Source: Xanthomonas sp. CFBP 8443
Lineage (GTDB): Bacteria; Pseudomonadota; Gammaproteobacteria; Xanthomonadales; Xanthomonadaceae
Length of the DNA: 64,000 nt
Direction of reading: 5' to 3'
NCBI RefSeq assembly: GCF_025666195.1
Contig: NZ_CP102592.1
Span: 1,674,001 to 1,738,000, forward strand
The position numbers were made by a program, and so were the translations under genes. Of this stretch, positions 24,250 through 33,221 are shown piece after piece. The notes below the pieces were generated by a model that made no database searches, had not been told where the DNA came from, and worked only from the letters and a program-made list of their open reading frames with translations. Positions within the stretch are counted from its first letter, which is position 1; each line of letters opens with the position of its first letter.

Positions 24250-26055
24250 ATGTCCTCTGATTCGATGCGGAACATCCGCAATTTCTCCATCATCGCCCAC
24301 GTCGACCACGGCAAATCGACCCTGGCCGATCGCATCATCCAGCTCTGTGGCGGCCTGCAGGCGCGCGAGATGGAAGCGCAGGTGCTCGACTCCAACCCGA
24401 TCGAGCGCGAGCGCGGCATCACCATCAAGGCCCAGTCGGTGTCCTTGCCGTACACGGCCAAGGACGGGCAGGTCTACCATCTGAACTTCATCGACACCCC
24501 CGGCCACGTCGACTTCAGCTACGAAGTCAGCCGCTCGCTGGCCGCCTGCGAGGGCGCGCTGCTGGTGGTCGACGCCGCGCAGGGCGTGGAAGCGCAGTCG
24601 GTGGCCAACTGCTACACCGCGGTGGAGCAGGGCCTGGAAGTGGTGCCGGTGCTCAACAAGATCGACCTGCCCACCGCCGACATCGCCCGCGCCAAGGCCG
24701 AGATCGAGGCGGTGATCGGCATCGATGCCGAGGACGCGGTGGCGGTCAGCGCCAAGACCGGCCTCAACGTGGACCTGGTGCTGGAAGCGATCGTGCATCG
24801 CATCCCGCCGCCGAAGCCGCGCGACACCGACAAGCTGCAGGCGCTGATCATCGACTCGTGGTTCGACAACTACCTGGGCGTGGTCTCGCTGGTGCGGGTG
24901 ATGCAGGGCGAGATCAAGCCGGGCAGCAAGATCCTGGTGATGTCCACCGGCCGCACCCACCTGGTCGACAAGGTCGGCGTGTTCACGCCCAAGCGCAAGG
25001 AACTGCCCGCGCTGGGCGCCGGCGAAGTGGGCTGGATCAACGCCTCGATCAAGGACGTGCACGGCGCGCCGGTCGGCGACACCCTGACCCTGGCCGCCGA
25101 CCCGGCGCCGCATGCGCTGCCCGGCTTCCAGGAAATGCAGCCGCGCGTGTTCGCCGGCCTGTTCCCGGTCGATGCCGAGGACTACCCGGACCTGCGCGAG
25201 GCGCTGGACAAGCTGCGCCTCAACGACGCGGCGCTGCGCTTCGAGCCGGAGAGTTCCGAGGCGATGGGCTTCGGCTTCCGCTGCGGCTTCCTCGGCATGC
25301 TGCACATGGAGATCGTGCAGGAGCGGCTGGAGCGCGAGTACAACCTCAACCTGATCTCGACCGCGCCGACCGTGGTCTACGAGGTACTCAAGACCGACGG
25401 CAGCGTGATCCCGATGGACAACCCGTCCAAGCTGCCGCCGCTGAACAACGTGGAGGAGATCCGCGAGCCGATCATCCGCGCCAACATCCTCACCCCGCCG
25501 GACTACGTCGGCAACATCATCACCCTGTGCGAGGAAAAGCGCGGCAGCCAGATCGGCATCAACTACCTGGGCAGCCAGGTGCAGATCAGCTACGAGCTGC
25601 CGATGGCCGAGGTGGTGCTGGATTTCTTCGACAAGCTCAAGTCGGTGTCGCGCGGCTACGCCTCGCTGGACTACCACTTCCTGCGCTTCGACGCCGGCCC
25701 GTTCGTGCGCGTGGACACGCTGATCAACGGCGACAAGGTCGATGCGCTGTCGATCATCGTGCACCGCAGCCATGCCGACCGGCGCGGCCGCGAGCTGTGC
25801 GAGAAGATGAAGGAGCTGATCCCGCGGCAGATGTTCGACGTGGCGATCCAGGCCGCGGTCGGCTCGCAGATCATCTCGCGCAGCACGGTCAAGGCGATGC
25901 GCAAGAACGTGCTGGCCAAATGCTATGGTGGCGACGTTTCGCGCAAGAAGAAGCTTCTGGAAAAGCAGAAGGAAGGCAAGAAGCGCATGAAGCAGGTCGG
26001 CCGCGTGGAGATCCCGCAGGAAGCCTTCCTGGCTGTGCTGCAGATGGATAAGTAG
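24250..26055 (+). CDS. lepA: elongation factor 4 (LepA), translational GTPase
   Basis: A 601-residue ribosome-associated GTPase implicated in ribosome back-translocation or biogenesis. GTP-binding motifs are AHVDHGKS (about 16-23), [10 protein letters not shown] (switch I), DTPGH and NKIDLP. LepA-specific blocks are [19 protein letters not shown] and the basic C-terminus with [19 protein letters not shown]. Full family length. Its stop codon lies directly against a heptamer-repeat array. lepB starts 116 bases downstream, a common lepA-lepB arrangement. Confidence 0.97.
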   Translation: MSSDSMRNIRNFSIIAHVDHGKSTLADRIIQLCGGLQAREMEAQVLDSNPIERERGITIKAQSVSLPYTAKDGQVYHLNFIDTPGHVDFSYEVSRSLAACEGALLVVDAAQGVEAQSVANCYTAVEQGLEVVPVLNKIDLPTADIARAKAEIEAVIGIDAEDAVAVSAKTGLNVDLVLEAIVHRIPPPKPRDTDKLQALIIDSWFDNYLGVVSLVRVMQGEIKPGSKILVMSTGRTHLVDKVGVFTPKRKELPALGAGEVGWINASIKDVHGAPVGDTLTLAADPAPHALPGFQEMQPRVFAGLFPVDAEDYPDLREALDKLRLNDAALRFEPESSEAMGFGFRCGFLGMLHMEIVQERLEREYNLNLISTAPTVVYEVLKTDGSVIPMDNPSKLPPLNNVEEIREPIIRANILTPPDYVGNIITLCEEKRGSQIGINYLGSQVQISYELPMAEVVLDFFDKLKSVSRGYASLDYHFLRFDAGPFVRVDTLINGDKVDALSIIVHRSHADRRGRELCEKMKELIPRQMFDVAIQAAVGSQIISRSTVKAMRKNVLAKCYGGDVSRKKKLLEKQKEGKKRMKQVGRVEIPQEAFLAVLQMDK

Positions 26056-26056
26056 C

Positions 26057-26151
26057 CGGGATTGGGGATTCGGGATTGGGGATTGGCAGAGCGCAAGCCT
26101 GTCCGATGTCCCGCTTAAGCCGAATCCCCTCATCCCCAATCCCGAATCCCG
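26057..26151. repeat. composite heptamer-array element, copy 1 (lepA-lepB)
   Basis: A 95-base unit. The left array (26057-26086) repeats GGGATTG or GGGATTC. A core of about 33 bases contains AGAGCGCAAG and GCTTAAGC. The right array (26120-26151) carries the same heptamers in reverse complement. The arms could pair to form a long stem. Copies of similar size lie at 32627 and 33212. Confidence 0.75.
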
Positions 26152-26171
26152 TTCCGAAGGAACAAGCAAGA

Positions 26172-26972
26172 ATGAAATGGTTTGAAATCGCGCTGGTGGT
26201 CCTGACCTTCGCCACCGGCATCATCTGGTTGCTGGACAAGCTGTTCTTCGCCAAGCGCCGCGCCGCGCGCGCCGGCCTGCTGGATACCGAGCCGGTGCTG
26301 GTCGACTATTCGCGGGCGTTCTTCCCGGTGCTGGCGGTGGTGCTGATCCTGCGCAGCTTCATCGCCGAGCCGTACAAGATCCCGTCCAGCTCGATGATGC
26401 CGAACCTGCTGGTCGGCGATTTCATCCTGGTCAACAAGTTCGCCTACGGCTTCCGCCTGCCGATCACCAACCAGAAGGTGATCCCGACCAGCGAGCCCAA
26501 GCGCGGCGACGTGGTGGTGTTCAAGCCGCCGCACAAGCCGGACGAGAACTGGATCAAGCGCGTCATCGGCCTGCCCGGCGACCGCATCGGCTTCCACGGC
26601 GATACCCTGTACATCAATGGCGCGCCGATGAAGTACCAGGTCCGCGGCGAGTACGTGGGCAAGGGCAAGGGCGCGGAGATGACCGGGTCCACGCTGCTCA
26701 CCGAATACCTGCCGGGCCGCACCCACACCGAACTGGAATGGGTCGACCGCAACAATCCGGCCGGCCAGGGCGATTGGGTGGTGCCGGCGGGGCAGTATTT
26801 CGTGATGGGCGATAATCGCGACAATAGCGAGGACAGCCGCTTCTGGACCCAGACCCACTTCCTGCCCGAGGAGAACCTGCGCGGCAAGGCGTTCCTGGTC
26901 TGGCTCAATTGCGAAGGGTGGTTCTGCAGCGGCAGTTTCGATCCCTCGCGGATCGGGACCGGCATCCAGTGA
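26172..26972 (+). CDS. lepB: signal peptidase I
   Basis: A 266-residue inner-membrane serine protease that cleaves Sec and Tat signal peptides. Two N-terminal transmembrane helices (about 3-22 and 45-62) are followed by the catalytic Ser-Lys dyad: Ser in IPSSSMMPNL and Lys in NWIKRVIGLPGD. The GDNRDNSEDSRFW block (box E) is intact. Purine-rich GAAGGAACAAG precedes the ATG at 26172. It follows lepA across a heptamer-array element and precedes a DUF4845 gene by 23 bases. Confidence 0.96.
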   Translation: MKWFEIALVVLTFATGIIWLLDKLFFAKRRAARAGLLDTEPVLVDYSRAFFPVLAVVLILRSFIAEPYKIPSSSMMPNLLVGDFILVNKFAYGFRLPITNQKVIPTSEPKRGDVVVFKPPHKPDENWIKRVIGLPGDRIGFHGDTLYINGAPMKYQVRGEYVGKGKGAEMTGSTLLTEYLPGRTHTELEWVDRNNPAGQGDWVVPAGQYFVMGDNRDNSEDSRFWTQTHFLPEENLRGKAFLVWLNCEGWFCSGSFDPSRIGTGIQ

Positions 26973-26995
26973 TTTCTGGCGTAAGGGGAAGCGCG

Positions 26996-27373
26996 ATGAA
27001 GCACAAGCAAAGTGGCATGACGTTGACGTCGTTCGTGATCGTGCTGGCGGTGGTCGGGTTCTTCGCCTACATCGGCATGAAGCTGTTCCCGATGTACATG
27101 GAGTACTACGCGGTGCGTTCGGCGATGAAGGGTCTGGCCGCCGAGCCGGGCAGCGCCGACATGGATCCGGCGCAGGCGAAGATGCTGTTGTTCCGCCGCC
27201 TGGACATCAACAACTCCGACAACGTGACGCCGGACGACGTCAAGTTCGACCGCATGGACAATGGCTGGAAGATGCACGTGGTCTACGAAGTGCGCAAGCC
27301 GCTGGTCGCCAACCTGGACGTGGTCGGCAAGTTCGATATCACCCAGGACCTGACGACGCGCGGTGGCGAGTAA
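26996..27373 (+). CDS. DUF4845-family small membrane protein
   Basis: A 125-residue protein with a pilin-like N-terminus ([27 protein letters not shown], one transmembrane helix at about 9-30) and a small C-terminal extracytoplasmic domain. Members of this family are found between lepB and rnc in many gammaproteobacteria. Function is unknown. GGGGAAGCG precedes the ATG. Its 3' end overlaps the rnc start by 11 bases, so the two are cotranscribed. Confidence 0.85.
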   Translation: MKHKQSGMTLTSFVIVLAVVGFFAYIGMKLFPMYMEYYAVRSAMKGLAAEPGSADMDPAQAKMLLFRRLDINNSDNVTPDDVKFDRMDNGWKMHVVYEVRKPLVANLDVVGKFDITQDLTTRGGE

Positions 27374-28043
27374 GACCATCCAACGCGGCGACCGGATCGG
27401 TCACCGCTTCGCCGAACCGCAGCTGCTGGCGCAGGCGCTGACCCATCGCAGCGCCGGCGCGCCGCACAACGAGCGGCTGGAATTCCTCGGCGACAGCATC
27501 GTCAACCAGCTGATCGCCGAAGCGCTGTACCGGCGCTGGCCCAAGGCCGACGAAGGCGCGCTGACCCGCGCCCGCGCCGAGCTGGTGCGCGAGGCCTCGC
27601 TGGCCAGCATCGGCCGCCAGCTGGAACTGGGCGAGCGGCTGACGCTGGGGCCGGGCGAGATGAAATCCGGCGGGCATCGCCGCGATTCGATCCTGGCCGA
27701 CGCGGTCGAGGCGGTGGTCGCCGCGATCTACCTGGACGCCGGGTTCGAGGCCTGCCGTGCGGTGATCCTGCCCTGGTTCGAGACGGCGCTGGCCGCACTG
27801 CCGGTGGGCAAGGCCGAGAAGGACGCCAAGACCCGCCTGCAGGAATGGCTGCAGGCGCGGCAGCGCAGCCTGCCGGCCTACGAACTGATCAGCGAGACCG
27901 GCGACGACCACGCCAAGCTATTCCGGGTACGCTGCGTACTCGCCGAGCCTGCCCTCGTCACCGAGGGCGAGGGCACCTCGCGACGGCTGGCCGAACAACA
28001 GGCCGCCGCCGCCGCCATCGAGCAACTGGATTCGAGCAAGTGA
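27363..28043 (+). CDS. rnc: ribonuclease III
   Basis: A 226-residue endonuclease for double-stranded RNA, needed for rRNA and mRNA processing. The signature [18 protein letters not shown] carries the metal-binding Glu and Asp. The second cluster [18 protein letters not shown] holds the catalytic Asp and Glu. The C-terminal dsRNA-binding domain (about 155-226, [20 protein letters not shown] to [16 protein letters not shown]) is complete. The GTG start at 27363 lies inside the DUF4845 gene, and the stop overlaps the era start. The rnc-era order is the standard one. Confidence 0.96.
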   Translation: MASKTIQRGDRIGHRFAEPQLLAQALTHRSAGAPHNERLEFLGDSIVNQLIAEALYRRWPKADEGALTRARAELVREASLASIGRQLELGERLTLGPGEMKSGGHRRDSILADAVEAVVAAIYLDAGFEACRAVILPWFETALAALPVGKAEKDAKTRLQEWLQARQRSLPAYELISETGDDHAKLFRVRCVLAEPALVTEGEGTSRRLAEQQAAAAAIEQLDSSK

Positions 28044-28942
28044 ACGAGCAAGCGCCTCCTTACCGCAGCGGCAGCGTGGCCGTGATCGGCCGCCCCAACG
28101 TGGGCAAGTCCACCCTGACCAACGCCCTGGTGGGCGCCAAGGTCAGCATCGTCTCCAACCGCCCGCAGACCACCCGGCACCGCCTGCTGGGCATCGCCAG
28201 CTTCCCGGAAGGGCAGTTGGTGCTGGTCGACACGCCCGGCCTGCACCGCGAGCAGAAGCGCGCGATGAACCGGGTCATGAACCGCGCCGCGCGCGGCTCG
28301 CTGGAAGGCGTGGACGCCGGCCTGCTGGTGATCGAGGCCGGGCGCTGGGACGACGAGGACACGCTGGCGTTCAACGTGCTCAGCGACTCGGGCATCCCGG
28401 TGGTGCTGGTGGTGAACAAGGTCGACCGGCTCAAGGACAAGACCGCGCTGCTGCCGTTCCTGCAGCAGGTCAGCGAGGGCCGCAGCTTCGCCGCGGTGCA
28501 TCCGATCTCCGCGCTCAAGCGCAAGGGCCTGGAAGCGCTGGTGCGCGACCTGCTGGCGCTGGTGCCGGAAGCCCCGGCGATGTTCGGAGAGGACGAGATC
28601 ACCGACCGCAGCCAGCGCTTCCTGGCCGGCGAACTGGTGCGCGAACAGCTGATGCGCCAACTCGGCGAAGAACTGCCGTACGCGACCACGGTGGAGATCG
28701 AACGCTTCGCCGAGGACGGCGCGCTGCTGCGCATCGGCGCGGTGATCTGGGTCGAGCGCGAAGGCCAGAAGGCGATCGTGATCGGCAAGGGCGGCACCCG
28801 CCTGAAGGACATCGGCGCCAAGGCCCGGCAGCAGATGGAGCGCCTGTTCGGTGCCAAGGTGTTCTTGGAGACCTGGGTCCGCGTGCGCGAAGGCTGGTCG
28901 GACGACGAGGCGGCGCTGAAGGCGTTTGGGTACGGGGAGTGA
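28040..28942 (+). CDS. era: GTPase Era
   Basis: A 300-residue GTPase that helps mature 16S rRNA and assemble the 30S subunit. G1 is GRPNVGKS (17-24), switch I and G2 lie in [13 protein letters not shown]3 is DTPGL, and G4 is NKVD. The C-terminal KH domain carries the RNA-binding core [19 protein letters not shown]. The GTG start at 28040 overlaps the rnc stop. The stop codon (28940-28942) is followed within three bases by a heptamer array. Confidence 0.97.
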   Translation: MNEQAPPYRSGSVAVIGRPNVGKSTLTNALVGAKVSIVSNRPQTTRHRLLGIASFPEGQLVLVDTPGLHREQKRAMNRVMNRAARGSLEGVDAGLLVIEAGRWDDEDTLAFNVLSDSGIPVVLVVNKVDRLKDKTALLPFLQQVSEGRSFAAVHPISALKRKGLEALVRDLLALVPEAPAMFGEDEITDRSQRFLAGELVREQLMRQLGEELPYATTVEIERFAEDGALLRIGAVIWVEREGQKAIVIGKGGTRLKDIGAKARQQMERLFGAKVFLETWVRVREGWSDDEAALKAFGYGE

Positions 28943-28944
28943 AG

Positions 28945-28993
28945 CTCGGGACTCGGGACTCGGGACTCGGGACTCGGGACTCGGGACTCGGGA
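28945..28993. repeat. heptamer array after era (left arm)
   Basis: Seven near-perfect tandem copies of the 7-mer CTCGGGA fill 49 bases immediately after the era stop. A reverse-complement array of about 54 bases lies before recO (29201-29254), making an inverted pair around the intergenic region. Confidence 0.9.
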
Positions 28994-29023
28994 TTTTCGC
29001 AAGTTCGACGCATTTGCGCTGTT

Positions 29024-29089
29024 CTGTGGGAGGGGCTTCAGCCCCGACGCGTTATCGGTAAGGCGTCGGGGCTGAAGCCCCTCCTACAG
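29024..29089. repeat. REP dimer hairpin between era and recO
   Basis: Arms of 27 bases (29024-29050 and 29063-29089) pair with one mismatch. Each arm is a GTGG/GTAG REP unit with the inner hairpin GGGGC-TTCA-GCCCC. Confidence 0.85.
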
Positions 29090-29117
29090 AAAAGCGGCTG
29101 AGCTAAGCTGCAAGGAC

Positions 29118-29154
29118 GGCGCTTTTTTTCTTCAAAAAAAGCGCCACTTTTTTT
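29118..29154 (+). terminator. T-rich terminator hairpin before recO
   Basis: The hairpin has 12-bp arms (29118-29129 and 29134-29145) closed by a CTTC loop, with GGCGC at the base and seven T/A pairs above it. It is followed by AC and seven T residues (29148-29154). This fits intrinsic termination of the upstream lepA-era transcript, and the A-rich arm could also work in the other direction. Confidence 0.65.
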
Positions 29155-29200
29155 CATCAAATCGCTTGACAGCGATTTGTCCCGGGACATCATCCTGCCG

Positions 29201-29254
29201 TCCCGAGTCCCGAGTCCCGAGTCCCGAGTCCCGAGTCCCGAGTCCCGAGTCCCG
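29201..29254. repeat. heptamer array abutting the recO start codon
   Basis: Between seven and eight tandem copies of TCCCGAG (reverse complement of CTCGGGA) end exactly at the base before the recO ATG, so no Shine-Dalgarno sequence is present there. It pairs with the array at 28945-28993. Confidence 0.9.
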
Positions 29255-30133
29255 ATGTTCATAGAACACGAACCCGCCTTCGTCCTGCACGCGCGCCCCT
29301 GGCGCGAGACCAGCCTGCTGGTCGAGGTGCTGAGCGCGCGGTACGGGCGGCTGGGCCTGCTGGCGCGGGGCGTACAGGGGCCGAAGAATCAGCCGCTACG
29401 CGCCGCGCTGCAGCCGCTGCAGTCGATCCGCTTCAGCGCGCAGCGCCGCGGCGAGCTGGGCCAGCTGCGCGCCGCCGAGGCGCTGGACACGGCGCCGCGC
29501 CTGAGCGGGGACGGCATGCTCGCCGGGTTCTACATCAACGAACTGACCCTGCGCCTGGCGCCGCGCGACGATCCGGCGCCGGACCTGTACCTGGCCTACG
29601 CGCGGGTCCGCGCGCGGCTGAGCGCGGAGGCGCCGCTGGCGTGGACGCTGCGCTGCTTCGAACGCGACCTGCTGGATGCGCTGGGGGTCGGCTTCGACTT
29701 GCGCCACGACGGCGACGGCGAGCCGATCGACCCGGCCGCGCGCTACGTGCTGGACGCCGAACACGGCCCGCGCCGCCTGTTGAGCGACCGCGGCCACGAC
29801 CAACGCAGCGGCATGGCCACCGGCCGCGCGCTGCTGGCGCTGGCCGCCGACGAGATGCCGGTGGCCGAGGACCTGCCCGGCCTGCGCCGCGGCATGCGCG
29901 TGGTACTGCTGCATCACCTGGGCGGGCGCGGCCTGAAGTCGTGGGAGATGTTGGAGGATCTGGCTAGGGCGGGGCGGCTAACGTCGGGACTCGGGACTCG
30001 GGACTCGGGACTCGGAACAGCGGAGTCGGGAACGGGGACCGGGGACCAGGGCCCCGTGGTGGAGCCGGGACCAGGGACCGGGGACCAGGGACCGGGAACA
30101 GCAGAGTCCGTGGACGGCGGCAAACGGGGCTGA
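29255..30133 (+). CDS. recO: DNA repair protein RecO, with repeat-encoded C-terminal tail
   Basis: A 292-residue RecO, the RecFOR mediator that loads RecA onto SSB-coated DNA. The N-terminal OB fold ([26 protein letters not shown] split across the first strands) and the helical C-terminal domain match the family. From about residue 243 the protein is a Gly/Thr/Asp/Pro-rich tail encoded by degenerate heptamer repeats (29984-30096), not seen in ordinary RecO. The ATG at 29255 directly follows a heptamer array and has no Shine-Dalgarno sequence. A TTG at 29177 would translate the array and is not credible. Confidence 0.9.
   Translation: MFIEHEPAFVLHARPWRETSLLVEVLSARYGRLGLLARGVQGPKNQPLRAALQPLQSIRFSAQRRGELGQLRAAEALDTAPRLSGDGMLAGFYINELTLRLAPRDDPAPDLYLAYARVRARLSAEAPLAWTLRCFERDLLDALGVGFDLRHDGDGEPIDPAARYVLDAEHGPRRLLSDRGHDQRSGMATGRALLALAADEMPVAEDLPGLRRGMRVVLLHHLGGRGLKSWEMLEDLARAGRLTSGLGTRDSGLGTAESGTGTGDQGPVVEPGPGTGDQGPGTAESVDGGKRG
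29984..30096 (+). repeat. degenerate heptamer array within the recO 3' end
   Basis: Copies of GGGACTC run from 29984 to about 30018 and decay into related GGGACC/CGGGGA units up to about 30096. The array is translated as the recO tail. A reverse-complement array lies at 30305-30337. Confidence 0.8.
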
Positions 30134-30304
30134 GCGGATGGAGCTCGGTGCGGCGTTCGCGGTTCTTGCCGCGACCCGGCGCTGGAATGGCACGCGACGA
30201 CGACACGCCGGACTATTCCGGATGGTCACGGTCCCCGTTTCAACGCAACGATGCTGCCGCGGTTTGCCGATGCCGGATTGCAGATGGCAAGGCGGCGCCG
30301 GCTG

Positions 30305-30337
30305 TTCCGAGTCCCCAGTCCCGAGTCCCCAGTCCCG
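30305..30337. repeat. heptamer array, reverse orientation, before the REC-HPt gene end
   Basis: About 4.5 copies of the GAGTCCC type (with CCCAGTC variants) lie four bases beyond the 3' end of the minus-strand REC-HPt gene. Together with the recO array they make an inverted pair. Confidence 0.8.
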
Positions 30338-30340
30338 GCC

Positions 30341-31051
30341 TCAATGCAGCAACGCCGCCACAGCCTCGCTGAACTGGTTGCGCGCCTGCGACGACGCCGG
30401 ATCGCCCTGCAGCTGGCGCACCGCGCGCGCCAGCCGGGCGGCGCCGACGAAGCCGCAGCTGGCCTGCAGCCGGTGCAGGTGGTTGCGCACGGCCTGTTCG
30501 TCGCTGAGCTGCAGCGCCGAGGCGACCGCGTCGCGGGTACCGGGCAGTTCGGCCAGGAACAGTTCGCGCAGCGCGATCAGGTGCGAGCGCTCGCCGTTGA
30601 GCGCGACCAGCGCGGTGGTCTCGTCCCAGTCCACCGCCGCTTCCGCCGCGCTCGGCGCGGTGCCGACGCGGCCGCGGACCAGCAGCCGGCGCACGGCCTG
30701 CAGCAGGCGTTCGGGGCTCAGCGGTTTCAGCAGCACTTCGGCGAAGCCGGCGCCGAGCAGGCGCTCGCGCACCGCGTCGCTGGCATCGGCGGTGTGCGCC
30801 AGCGCCAGGGTGCCGGGGCGCAGCCGTTGCAGCCGCTGCAGCAGGTCGGCGCCGTTGCCGTCGGGCAGGTTGGCGTCGATCAGCCACAGGGCGTGTTCCT
30901 GGGTCTGTGCGCTGGCCAGTGCGGCGGAGACGGTGTCGGCCAGATCGACCTGCGCGGGCAGGGATTCCAGTGTCACTTGCAAAAACGCGCGACTGATCGG
31001 GTCGTCCTCGACCAGCAAAAGTCGCGTCACAGGGTCCTGGGTCGATGCCAT
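30341..31051 (-). CDS. response regulator with C-terminal HPt domain
   Basis: A 236-residue two-component protein. The receiver domain (about 8-125) has the acidic pair E15-D16-D17, phospho-acceptor Asp59 (LIDANLPDGNG), and Lys in LLKPLS. The C-terminal part (about 140-236) is helical, with an HPt-like site at His193 (HLHRLQASCG). A REC-HPt protein can pass phosphate within a phosphorelay but has no output domain. No histidine kinase is adjacent, so its partners are unknown. It is divergent from rlmD. Confidence 0.8.
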   Translation of the reverse strand: MASTQDPVTRLLLVEDDPISRAFLQVTLESLPAQVDLADTVSAALASAQTQEHALWLIDANLPDGNGADLLQRLQRLRPGTLALAHTADASDAVRERLLGAGFAEVLLKPLSPERLLQAVRRLLVRGRVGTAPSAAEAAVDWDETTALVALNGERSHLIALRELFLAELPGTRDAVASALQLSDEQAVRNHLHRLQASCGFVGAARLARAVRQLQGDPASSQARNQFSEAVAALLH

Positions 31052-31254
31052 CCTTATGCCTCCATGCGGCCTGGGCGCATCTTAGCGGCTGCGACGATGC
31101 GTCGCACCACTTTGCGCCGCCGCCGCGACGTCCGCAAGCGGGCGCCCCGGTGGTGGGATCTGCGGCCGGATCGGGATAGGCCACGGCGAGGCGACGGGCC
31201 GCGCGCCCAGCCACGCCCTGGCGATCCGGGCGCATCGGCACGCCCTGGCGCATC

Positions 31255-31263
31255 TGCGACAAT
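31255..31263 (+). promoter_or_regulatory. extended -10 promoter element of rlmD
   Basis: TGCGACAAT, preceded by CATC, lies 33 bases before the rlmD GTG. The identical word with the same preceding CATC is found before nagZ at 34089. Confidence 0.5.
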
Positions 31264-31296
31264 AGCCGCCCTTTTCCGCCCGCAGCCTGCCGCCAC

Positions 31297-32649
31297 GTGG
31301 CCCGATCCAGAAAACGCCTCGACCGCACCCCGTTCCAGACCGAGATCGTCGACCTCAGCCACGACGGCCGCGGCGTCGCCCGCCCCGAAGGCGAGGGCGG
31401 CAAGGTCGCCTTTATCACCGGCGCGCTGCCGGGCGAGACGGTCCTCGCCGAACCCACCGCGCGCAACCGCCATTTCGACGAGGCGCGCACCCTGCAGGTG
31501 CTGCAGGCCTCGCCGCAGCGGGTGCAGCCGCGCTGCCCGCACTTCGGGGTCTGCGCCGGCTGCGTGCTGCAGCACTTGGCCGAGGACCAGCAGATCCTGG
31601 CCAAGCAGCGGGTGCTGACCGACAACCTGGAGCGGATCGGCCACGTGACCCCGCAAACGGTGCTGCCGGCGCTGTCCGGCGAGCCCTGGGGCTACCGGCG
31701 CAAGGGCCGTTTCTCGGTGCGCCGGGTGGAGAAGAAGGACAAGACCCTGGTCGGCTTCCGCGAACTCGATCCGCGCTTCGTCGCCGACCTGTCGGTGTGC
31801 CACACGGTGATCCCGCAGATCGGCTTCAAGGTCAGCGCGCTGGCCGAACTGGTCGAGAGCCTGGACGGCAAGCGCGACATCCCGCAGATCGAATTCATCG
31901 CCGGCGACGCCGCAGTGGCGCTGACCTTCCGCCACATGCAGCCGCTCAGCGCGCGCGACCAGGCGGCGCTGGTCGCCTTCGCCCAGGCGCACGATTTCGC
32001 CATCTTCCTGCAGCCCGGCGGCGTGGACACGGTGCATCCGCTGTACCCGCAGGAAGTGCCGCTGTCGTTCCGGCTGCCGCAGTGGGACGTGGAGCTGGCG
32101 TTCCGGCCGCTGGACTTCATCCAGGTCAACGCCTCGCTCAATCAGAAGATGATCGCGCACGCGCTGGCGCTGCTCGACGCGCAGCCGGGCGACCGTGTGC
32201 TCGACCTGTTCTGCGGGCTGGGCAACTTCACCCTGCCGCTGGCGCGCACGGTGCGCGAAGTGGTGGGGGTGGAAGGCGATGCCGGACTGGTGGCGCGGGC
32301 GCGCGACAACGCGCAGCGCAACGGCCTGGACAACGTGCAGTTCCACGCTGCCGACCTGACCCAGGACCAGCGCCAGGCGCCATGGATGCGCCAGGGCTTC
32401 GACAAGCTGCTGCTCGACCCGCCGCGCTCCGGCGCGATCGAGGTGCTGCGGCAGCTGCCGCTGGAGACGTTCCAGCGCATCGTCTACGTCAGCTGCCATC
32501 CTGGCTCGCTGGCGCGCGACGCCGGCTACCTGGTCAACGAGCAGGGCTTCGTGCTGAAGGCCGCCGGCGCGATGGACATGTTTCCGCATACCGCGCATGT
32601 GGAGAGCATTGCGGTGTTTGAGAAGCCGGGATTGGGGATTCGGGATTAG
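31297..32649 (+). CDS. rlmD: 23S rRNA (uracil-1939-C5)-methyltransferase RlmD
   Basis: A 450-residue SAM-dependent RNA methyltransferase of the RumA type. An N-terminal TRAM domain (about 10-70) is followed by the iron-sulfur cluster motif CPHFGVCAGC. SAM-binding blocks include VLDLFCGLGNFTLPLA. The catalytic Cys lies in VYVSCHPGSLARD and the general base region in LLLDPPRSG. The start is GTG at 31297. The last residues (PGLGIRD) and the stop codon are encoded by a heptamer array, so the natural C-terminus has been replaced or extended by the repeat. Confidence 0.93.
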   Translation: MARSRKRLDRTPFQTEIVDLSHDGRGVARPEGEGGKVAFITGALPGETVLAEPTARNRHFDEARTLQVLQASPQRVQPRCPHFGVCAGCVLQHLAEDQQILAKQRVLTDNLERIGHVTPQTVLPALSGEPWGYRRKGRFSVRRVEKKDKTLVGFRELDPRFVADLSVCHTVIPQIGFKVSALAELVESLDGKRDIPQIEFIAGDAAVALTFRHMQPLSARDQAALVAFAQAHDFAIFLQPGGVDTVHPLYPQEVPLSFRLPQWDVELAFRPLDFIQVNASLNQKMIAHALALLDAQPGDRVLDLFCGLGNFTLPLARTVREVVGVEGDAGLVARARDNAQRNGLDNVQFHAADLTQDQRQAPWMRQGFDKLLLDPPRSGAIEVLRQLPLETFQRIVYVSCHPGSLARDAGYLVNEQGFVLKAAGAMDMFPHTAHVESIAVFEKPGLGIRD

Positions 32650-32720
32650 GGATTCGTAACAGCGCGGTCTGCGCGCTGGCTTATGCTTTGACCAATCCCG
32701 AATCCCCAATCCCCAATCCC
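32627..32720. repeat. composite heptamer-array element, copy 2 (rlmD-CYTH)
   Basis: A 94-base unit. The left array (32627-32655) contains the rlmD stop codon. The core has CAGCGCGGTCTG and CTTATGCTTTGA. The right array (32692-32720) ends at the base before the CYTH ATG. It shares its layout and parts of its core with copies 1 and 3. Confidence 0.8.
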
Positions 32721-33221
32721 ATGCCCATTGAAATCGAACGCAAATTCCTCGTCACCGGCGACGGCTGGCGCGCTGCCGCGCATGCGGTGATCCCGATGGC
32801 GCAGGGCTACATCAACGACCAGGCGGCGATGGACAGCGGTGCGCAGAAGGCCTCGGTGCGGGTGCGCATCCAGGGCGAGGAGGCGTTCCTCAACCTGAAG
32901 TCGCGCGCGCTCGGGCATACCCGCCAGGAGTTCGAGTATCCGCTGCCGCTGGACGATGCGCGCGCGCTGCTGGCGCTGTGCGTGGGCGGGCTGATCGACA
33001 AGCGCCGGCACCTGGTGCAGCACCAGGGTCATCTGTGGGAGGTGGACGAGTTCCTCGGCGACAACGCCGGGCTGGTGGTCGCCGAGATCGAACTGGGCAG
33101 CGCCGACGAAGCCTTCGCCAAGCCCGACTGGATCGGCGCCGAAGTCACCGACGATGCGCGCTACTACAACCTGGCGCTGGCCTCGCATCCGTTCTGTCAG
33201 TGGCCGCAGGGCCGGGATTAG
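32721..33221 (+). CDS. CYTH-domain protein (inorganic triphosphatase-like)
   Basis: A 166-residue single-domain CYTH protein. The defining ExExK motif is EIERK at residues 4-8. Charged strands of the tunnel fold follow (SVRVRIQGEEAFLNLKSR, RQEFEYPLP, HLWEVDEFLGDNAGLVVAEIEL). Stand-alone CYTH proteins of this size are often triphosphatases acting on inorganic triphosphate with a divalent metal, but substrate cannot be assigned here. The ATG immediately follows a heptamer array and lacks a Shine-Dalgarno sequence. The stop codon falls inside the next array. Confidence 0.87.
   Translation: MPIEIERKFLVTGDGWRAAAHAVIPMAQGYINDQAAMDSGAQKASVRVRIQGEEAFLNLKSRALGHTRQEFEYPLPLDDARALLALCVGGLIDKRRHLVQHQGHLWEVDEFLGDNAGLVVAEIELGSADEAFAKPDWIGAEVTDDARYYNLALASHPFCQWPQGRD

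Noticed and set aside
29177..29254. TTG-started N-terminal extension of RecO encoded by repeats
   Set aside because: The extension is pure repeat translation; RecO family sequence begins at the ATG at 29255.
28945..29254. Tandem heptamers as a possible CRISPR array
   Set aside because: Units are 7 bp with no spacers and no cas genes are present.
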